This document shows positions 62,576 through 64,000 of a stretch of 64,000 nt of DNA, in pieces. The translations under genes and the position numbers were made by a program. The DNA lies in the NCBI GenBank assembly GCA_965248395.1, contig OZ252103.1, positions 248,001 to 312,000 of the forward strand, written 5' to 3'. The notes under the pieces were generated by a model. It was not told where the DNA came from, searched no databases, and saw only the letters and a list, made by a program, of their open reading frames with translations. This DNA is from JAAXHH01 sp965248395 (GTDB taxonomy: Bacteria > JAAXHH01). Each line of letters opens with the position of its first letter. The stretch's first letter is position 1.

Positions 62576-63233
62576 TGTGGTTGTTCTAGACGACCCAGTA
62601 TCCAGCTTGGATGAGAATTCTATCTATCTTGCGTTCGGTTTCATAAAACAACATACACAGAACGCTGCTCAGCTTTTTCTTCTCACACACAACTTCACTT
62701 TCTTTCGGCTAGTGCGGAATTGGTTTCATTACCTACCAGGGCAACGAAACGGACGAACCGATCGGCAACCTGCCCGATTCTATATGCTTGATCTTGTGCG
62801 TGATTCCGAACCGAGGTCTACAACGATCCTACCACTCGATAATCTACTGAAGCAGTACGAATCGGAATATCATTATCTGTTTGCTAGGGTGTATCGTGAA
62901 AGAAGTGTTTCTTCCAGGTCTACATTGGAACACTTATATGATCTCCCAAACATTGCACGCAGGCTATTGGAGTCATTCCTAGCGTTTCGTCGACCTCAAG
63001 TATCAAGAGACTTGTGGACGAAATTAAAAGATTCAGACTTTGATCAAAGTCGAAAAACAAGGATTATACGATTCGTCAACACCCACTCCCATATCGACGG
63101 GATTTGTGAACCCGAACACGATTTATCCCTACTCGGTGAAGCACGGCCGGTTCTCGATGATATACTGGAATTTATGGAATTCGAAGATCCAGGTCATTAC
63201 AGAGCCATGGTTGATGTGGTAACCTATACATAG
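62576..63233 (+). pseudogene. 3' fragment of an AAA_13-type ATPase
   Basis: About 219 residues, opening with Walker B (VVVLDDPVSSLDENS) and the H-loop QLFLLTHNFTFFRLVRNWFHY, followed by a C-terminal domain typical of AAA_13 ATPases of the PrrC-like kind. Walker A, coiled coil and signature motif are missing. The break is exactly at the leftover IS end (62575), so the 5' part was lost by an IS-linked deletion. A GTG inside the IS end (62565) keeps the frame open but would make only the fragment. It differs clearly from the ATPase at 46835, so it was a second ATPase gene. Confidence 0.8.
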
Positions 63234-63394
63234 TACTAAACACTGAAGTCGAGCTGAATTCGTCACCGCTTCCTTTTTGAAACTGACGACTGAGGTCTGG
63301 AGTAAATTCCTTCAGACATGTGCAGCCAAGCCCGGTCCAAATACTTCGATTATACCAGCTGCCATATGCAAACAACCGGATTTCTCCTATGTCA

Positions 63395-64000
63395 TTACTC
63401 GAAGAATTGAAACAAAGACCCGATCTTCGGGTCGTCCAGAATCTTGGCCACAAGAGGTGTATCTTCCTCCTGGACCAATTGCCAGTCTGCCCCCAACAAT
63501 ACATCGAGTCCTGAATCCAAGAACCCAGACTCTGACATTCTGCGAAGAAGACTTGGACTGAATGGCCCATGACGCAGGTCTCCTTGCGCGACTCTTAATG
63601 CATCCGCGGAGATCCTATCAATGAGACCAAGGTGACGTATCTTCTTTTTGGATTTAAGTGCCATCGACAAATGCTTCATTATGTAAACCATTGATGTGAT
63701 ATCGAAATCCGTCCATTCCCTTGTAGCAAGTTTCTCTATAACTAAAGCCTTCGTAAGTCGTTCTGAGACCGTCCCAATTCCTATATTGCAACGATTTGCC
63801 AAATGCCACGAAGTTCCCGGATCGTCGACTTCTAGTTCACTAAGGATCCACGACACTTCTTCCTGATCAATTAAGCTAAGCATGAGGAAACATCCTCGAC
63901 GTGCCCATCTTCGTAGATCCTTGTTATCGTCAAAAATCAAAGGCGTTAAGCTAGGTATCGCTTCAGGAGAACCAATTACCCCAAGAGCAAACGCTGCTGC
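63395..64000 (-). CDS. HEAT-repeat-like protein, partial (5' end outside window)
   Basis: The frame is open to the right edge and 201 residues are visible. The first visible residues AAAFALGVIGSPEAIPSLTPLIFDDNKDLRRWARRG look like a PBS/HEAT repeat, and the rest is helical (SWHLANRCNIGIGTVSERL, IRHLGLIDRISADALRVA). A TTG at 63940 lies inside the repeat and is not the likely start. No enzyme motif is seen. GC is low, like the defence island. The 160 bases between it and the ATPase fragment hold nothing recognisable. Confidence 0.55.
   Translation of the reverse strand, partial: AAAFALGVIGSPEAIPSLTPLIFDDNKDLRRWARRGCFLMLSLIDQEEVSWILSELEVDDPGTSWHLANRCNIGIGTVSERLTKALVIEKLATREWTDFDITSMVYIMKHLSMALKSKKKIRHLGLIDRISADALRVAQGDLRHGPFSPSLLRRMSESGFLDSGLDVLLGADWQLVQEEDTPLVAKILDDPKIGSLFQFFE

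Noticed and set aside
1..64000. CRISPR arrays, rRNA and tRNA genes
   Set aside because: No regularly spaced direct repeats of CRISPR type, no rRNA-like stretches and no cloverleaf with a convincing T-loop were noticed on reading; a tRNA search program could still find one.

Overview
The window is a 64 kb piece of a GC-rich bacterial chromosome. Sigma-70-type promoters with TTGACA -35 boxes can be read in several gaps. The gene set is typical of uncultured marine or sponge-associated lineages such as Candidatus Latescibacterota or Poribacteria. It includes several phytanoyl-CoA dioxygenase (PhyH)-like and isopenicillin-N-synthase-like oxygenases, M81/MlrC and creatininase amidohydrolases, a sugar ABC transporter, a Na+-pumping decarboxylase, DUF3187 and TolB-like proteins, and a DUF512 radical-SAM protein next to der. 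The lineage is inferred from gene content only.

Layout. 1-5.3 kb, minus strand: TolB-like protein (cut by the edge), DUF3187 outer-membrane protein, and the oadG-oadB-oadA sodium pump. 5.4-12.2 kb, plus: amidohydrolase, small membrane protein, msrA, M81 hydrolase, PhyH oxygenase, methyltransferase, an HU/IHF gene whose start looks frameshifted, and a TPR protein. 12.2-18 kb, minus: M1 peptidase, MerR regulator, der and DUF512. 18.3-24.8 kb, plus: leuC-leuD, then a four-GAF histidine kinase, a REC-PP2C phosphatase and a GNAT acetyltransferase. 25-39.6 kb: Ig-like lipoprotein, PhyH, creatininase, a P-loop kinase, small unknown genes, an aminotransferase diverging from an ABC operon whose first gene fuses a substrate-binding protein to a permease, ferredoxin, epimerase, pruA, and two more non-haem iron oxygenases.

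39.7-56.4 kb is a defence island with visibly lower GC. Its frame is a type I restriction-modification locus (hsdM, hsdS, hsdR) ending in a YgjP-type metallopeptidase. Embedded in it are an AAA_13 ATPase with a CxxC zinc-hook-like motif (RloC/PrrC-like), a pair matching the Kiwa defence system (kwaA-kwaB), and a FitAB-type toxin-antitoxin pair. The island is scarred. Two identical 1333-bp IS256-family copies with 8-bp target duplications interrupt a decayed toxin-antitoxin locus and the hsdS gene. A decayed second hsdS tail and a decayed second hsdR head lie on either side of the Kiwa pair, suggesting that pair once sat inside another hsdS-hsdR arrangement.

56.5-64 kb: an AddB-like nuclease and an AddA/RecB-like helicase-nuclease form a DNA-repair pair. 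They are followed by an ATPase fragment that starts exactly at a 19-bp leftover IS end, and by a HEAT-repeat protein that runs off the right edge. No rRNA, tRNA or CRISPR array was recognised.
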